Of a DNA stretch of 16,734 nt, positions 14,911 through 16,734 are shown in pieces (within the stretch, counting starts at the first letter, position 1; the number at the start of each line of letters is the position of its first letter). The translations under genes were made by a program, and so were the position numbers. The stretch is from Cyanobacteria bacterium HKST-UBA02 (lineage in GTDB: Bacteria; Cyanobacteriota; Vampirovibrionia; Obscuribacterales; Obscuribacteraceae), in NCBI GenBank assembly GCA_020431945.1, contig JAGQHH010000008.1:1-16734 (forward strand). Direction: 5' to 3'. The notes below the pieces were generated by a model. The model was not told the DNA's origin and searched no databases. It saw nothing but the letters and a program-made list of their open reading frames with translations.

Positions 14911-15735
14911 TCAGCTAATCTCTTCTATCTGCGAAGGATCGATTGGCTGCGACTCCAGAGACTGCTCGCGGGCATCGTCATCCTCGTCATCGGCATCTTC
15001 GTCATCGTCGTCTTCTTCGGCGCCGTCTCTTTTCACTTGCTGGATCCAGGCTTTCATCCCCTCGAGATTGGAGACATTGCCGGCCAGCCGCTCGAGCTCG
15101 GTGCTCCTGGGCCTGCCGCCGAGCTTGAGTAGCAGCCTGTCCAGAATATCGGAGCACTCCTGCGAGAGCGCCACGAACTCCAGAGCGATTGTCGTCTTGT
15201 TAGCAAGCCAGTTATGCTCCACCCGGATGATCCTTGCCGTCAGGTTGATATCGCCGTCCTGAGAATGTAGCGCCGCACCAATTTCCTGGCCCACCTTAAG
15301 ATCTTCGTTATCCAGGCGGCTGGTCTCGATGGCGGAACCGGATTTGCAGAGGTCTACAGTCTTGAACTCCTGCTTCTCTTTACCGCCTATATCCAGTGAA
15401 ATTGTCACCGGTACCTCGACATGAACTCGCATGGCGGTGCGGCGCTGGGAAAGCGGCTCGAGCTTGGGATAAGTGCAAACCAGCACGGTCCGCCCTTTGA
15501 CAATCTGGGTGCCCACCACCTGTGAGCTCCACATACCATTAAAGGTTAGACGGGGCGAATCGTTGACGAACCAGATTCTGGTACCGCGACCGAGCTGTCT
15601 GTGACCGTCTTTGCTGGTCCTGATATCGACGAGCAGATTCTTGCCGGCACGATCGACAATGGTGGCACGACCGAATCCGTACTCCCCGGGAGCGGATTCT
15701 ACTTTTACTTTGAGCACCTGGCCGGATTTGAACAT
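14911..15735 (-). CDS. PilZ-domain protein, YcgR-like, with acidic C-terminal tail
   Basis: A 274-residue cytoplasmic protein. The N-terminal half (about 1-95) looks like a YcgR-type PilZN domain: FKSGQVLKVKVESAPGEYGF, IVDRAGKNLLVDI, GTRIWFVND. The PilZ domain begins with QRRTAMRVHVEV (97-108), carrying the RxxxR cyclic-di-GMP motif. The second motif reads DLCKSG (128-133), with Cys where (D/N)xSxxG has Ser. A helical linker and an Asp/Glu run (about 240-254) follow. It probably binds cyclic di-GMP and controls motility, secretion or envelope synthesis. The start is ATG 15735; an in-frame GTG at 15741 is better spaced from GAGGTG at the rsmI end. The frame is open further upstream only inside rsmI. 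It is flanked by rsmI and uppP with gaps under 10 bp. Confidence 0.87.
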   Translation of the reverse strand: MFKSGQVLKVKVESAPGEYGFGRATIVDRAGKNLLVDIRTSKDGHRQLGRGTRIWFVNDSPRLTFNGMWSSQVVGTQIVKGRTVLVCTYPKLEPLSQRRTAMRVHVEVPVTISLDIGGKEKQEFKTVDLCKSGSAIETSRLDNEDLKVGQEIGAALHSQDGDINLTARIIRVEHNWLANKTTIALEFVALSQECSDILDRLLLKLGGRPRSTELERLAGNVSNLEGMKAWIQQVKRDGAEEDDDDEDADDEDDDAREQSLESQPIDPSQIEEIS

Positions 15736-15742
15736 TGCCACA

Positions 15743-16624
15743 TTATCGCACCTCGGAAAGCTCGAGAGCGAGACGGTAAGCCTCGGACTTTTTGACACCG
15801 AAAAGCCTGGCCCCTTCCCGGGCAATCTCGCTCACTTTCATTCCGGACGCCAGGGCGCTGGCGATGAACTCTCTCAACTCGCCCTCAGCCTCCTGATCGA
15901 ATTCTCCCTTCGGTCTGGGAGAGGCGCCCTCCACTACCAGGGTGAACTCTCCTCTGCGATTCTCTTCGTTGAGATGCTCTTTCACCCGGGAAATAGAGCA
16001 ACGTATATATTGCTCGAACTTCTTGGTGAGCTCCCGGGCAAGACAGATCCGCCGGTCTCCCAGCACCGCTTCCACGGTAGCGAGTTTCTTCTCGATATCA
16101 TGAGGAGCGATATAGAAGATCAGGGTGCGGGGATCATCCCGCAATTCCTCGAGCTGTTTCCGAAGCGCCGCAGGCTTGTCAAGCAAGAATCCCTCGAAGG
16201 CGAAACGCTCGCTGGGCAGCCCGCTTGCCACCAGGGCCTGGATCAGGGCAGTGGGACCGGGAATTGGCACCACCTCATAACCAAGCTCGATGGCCGCCTC
16301 CACCATCAGAGCGCCGGGGTCGGAAACCAGAGGAGTGCCCGCATCGGAGACCAGGGCCAGAGTCCCCTCCTGCTCCTGCCACTGCCGGAGGATTCCCAGG
16401 CGGCTTTTTTCGTTGAACTTGTGGCAGCTCATGAGCTCTTTGTTCAAACCCAGGTGGTGAAGCAGTTTCCTGGTCACCCTCGTATCCTCGGCGAATATAA
16501 GATCGGCATCGGAGAGGGCCTGCCTGGCCCTATCGGATAGATCTCCAAGATTACCGATGGGTGTAGAAATTATGAACAGCTTTCCTGACAAGAGAGTTTG
16601 CTCCTGGAGTTGTCGAGGGAGCAT
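15743..16624 (-). CDS. rsmI: 16S rRNA (cytidine1402-2'-O)-methyltransferase
   Basis: SAM-dependent tetrapyrrole-methylase-fold enzyme that 2'-O-methylates C1402 of 16S rRNA in the decoding centre. Signature blocks: GKLFIISTPIGNLGDLSDRA, FAEDTRVTRKLLHH, CHKFNEKSR, ALVSDAGTPLVSDPGA, VVPIPGPTALIQALVASGLP, GFLLDKPAALRKQLEEL and FYIAPHDIEKKL. The last 45 or so residues form the usual helical C-terminal extension. Three starts compete: ATG 16648 (no good site), ATG 16624 (GGAG 7 nt upstream, chosen, 293 residues) and TTG 16591 (AGGAG 9 nt upstream, giving the most family-like N-terminus). It is first in the minus-strand run with the PilZ gene and uppP. Confidence 0.94.
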   Translation of the reverse strand: MLPRQLQEQTLLSGKLFIISTPIGNLGDLSDRARQALSDADLIFAEDTRVTRKLLHHLGLNKELMSCHKFNEKSRLGILRQWQEQEGTLALVSDAGTPLVSDPGALMVEAAIELGYEVVPIPGPTALIQALVASGLPSERFAFEGFLLDKPAALRKQLEELRDDPRTLIFYIAPHDIEKKLATVEAVLGDRRICLARELTKKFEQYIRCSISRVKEHLNEENRRGEFTLVVEGASPRPKGEFDQEAEGELREFIASALASGMKVSEIAREGARLFGVKKSEAYRLALELSEVR

Positions 16625-16653
16625 TGAAAAGCTCCGACCCGAGGACATTCTAT

Positions 16654-16670
16654 CGATTGGCCATCAATCG
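16654..16670. promoter_or_regulatory. Dyad in the rsmI upstream region
   Basis: CGATTG-GCCAT-CAATCG is an inverted repeat with perfect 6-bp arms, about 30-45 bp before the rsmI start. It may be an operator or a leader hairpin. No clear -10/-35 pair was found beside it. Confidence 0.25.
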
Positions 16671-16701
16671 GCCAGCGTCTGTATATAACTGACAATTGCA
16701 A

Positions 16702-16730
16702 GTTTTCTACAGGTTTTCTACAGTTGTAGA
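16702..16730. repeat. Two tandem 11-bp repeats plus a dyad upstream of rsmI
   Basis: GTTTTCTACAG occurs twice head to tail (16702-16712, 16713-16723). The second copy runs into the dyad TCTACA-GT-TGTAGA (16717-16730). Each repeat contains TTTTCTACA, one base from the TTTTCCACA DnaA box described for cyanobacteria and two bases from TTATCCACA. Spacing by one helical turn suggests a bound protein. The window ends four bases later, so the array may continue. Confidence 0.5.
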
Positions 16731-16734
16731 CAAT

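Noticed and set aside
14950..15030. Repeated trinucleotides (cgtcatcctcgtcatcgg) as a possible microsatellite
   Set aside because: They encode the Asp/Glu run of the PilZ protein with mixed codons and irregular units; no fixed repeat unit.
1..16734. CRISPR array, IS element, tRNA or rRNA genes, phage genes
   Set aside because: None seen: no regularly spaced repeats, no transposase or integrase motifs, no tRNA-like fold, no rRNA sequence.

Overview
This is a moderately GC-rich, gene-dense bacterial chromosome segment. It holds sixteen protein-coding genes, no RNA genes, no mobile elements and no CRISPR array. Every recognisable product is chromosomal: amino-acid, nucleotide, lipoate and menaquinone metabolism, envelope precursor recycling, rRNA methylation and signalling. 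The lineage cannot be fixed from the window. Secreted TPR proteins, Hanks-type kinases and LRR proteins, a futalosine-pathway gene, and TTTTCTACA motifs close to the TTTTCCACA DnaA box described for cyanobacteria would fit a non-photosynthetic relative of Cyanobacteria (Vampirovibrionia/Obscuribacterales type). That placement is a guess.

Layout. (1) 1-353 is the 3' end of urocanate hydratase. A gap of about 360 bp follows, with one hairpin and no convincing gene. (2) 716-2917, plus strand: aspartate kinase, a small coiled-coil protein, and a small exported protein with a TPR-like repeat and a Tat-like leader. The last two overlap at stop/start. (3) 2924-6088, minus strand: a tightly packed operon of pyrimidine-nucleoside phosphorylase, a LipM-type octanoyltransferase, and a class IV (HDAC11-like) deacylase carrying a Tat-type signal peptide. 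(4) 6089-6157: a short divergent control region with a dyad. (5) 6158-14074, plus strand: a run of seven genes: mqnA, a secreted 720-residue TPR protein, a transmembrane Ser/Thr kinase, a membrane-anchored LRR protein, a GT-C type membrane glycosyltransferase, a YbaK-type deacylase and a YciI-like protein. Three of the six junctions overlap at stop/start. (6) 14067-16624, minus strand: rsmI, a YcgR-like PilZ protein and uppP, meeting the plus-strand run tail to tail with an 8-bp overlap. (7) 16625-16734: AT-rich upstream DNA with two tandem 11-bp repeats and a dyad.

How the genes may work together. Groups 1-3 are mainly metabolic. The core of group 5 (secreted TPR, kinase with an extracytoplasmic coiled coil, tethered LRR, GT-C transferase) looks like a cell-surface sensing or glycan-modification module; this is inference from architecture and order. 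The three most unusual points are the apparent CTG start of the LRR gene behind a perfect AGGAGG, the exported HDAC11-like enzyme, and the kinase and ybaK starts lying just behind -10 elements, as expected for leaderless or near-leaderless mRNAs.
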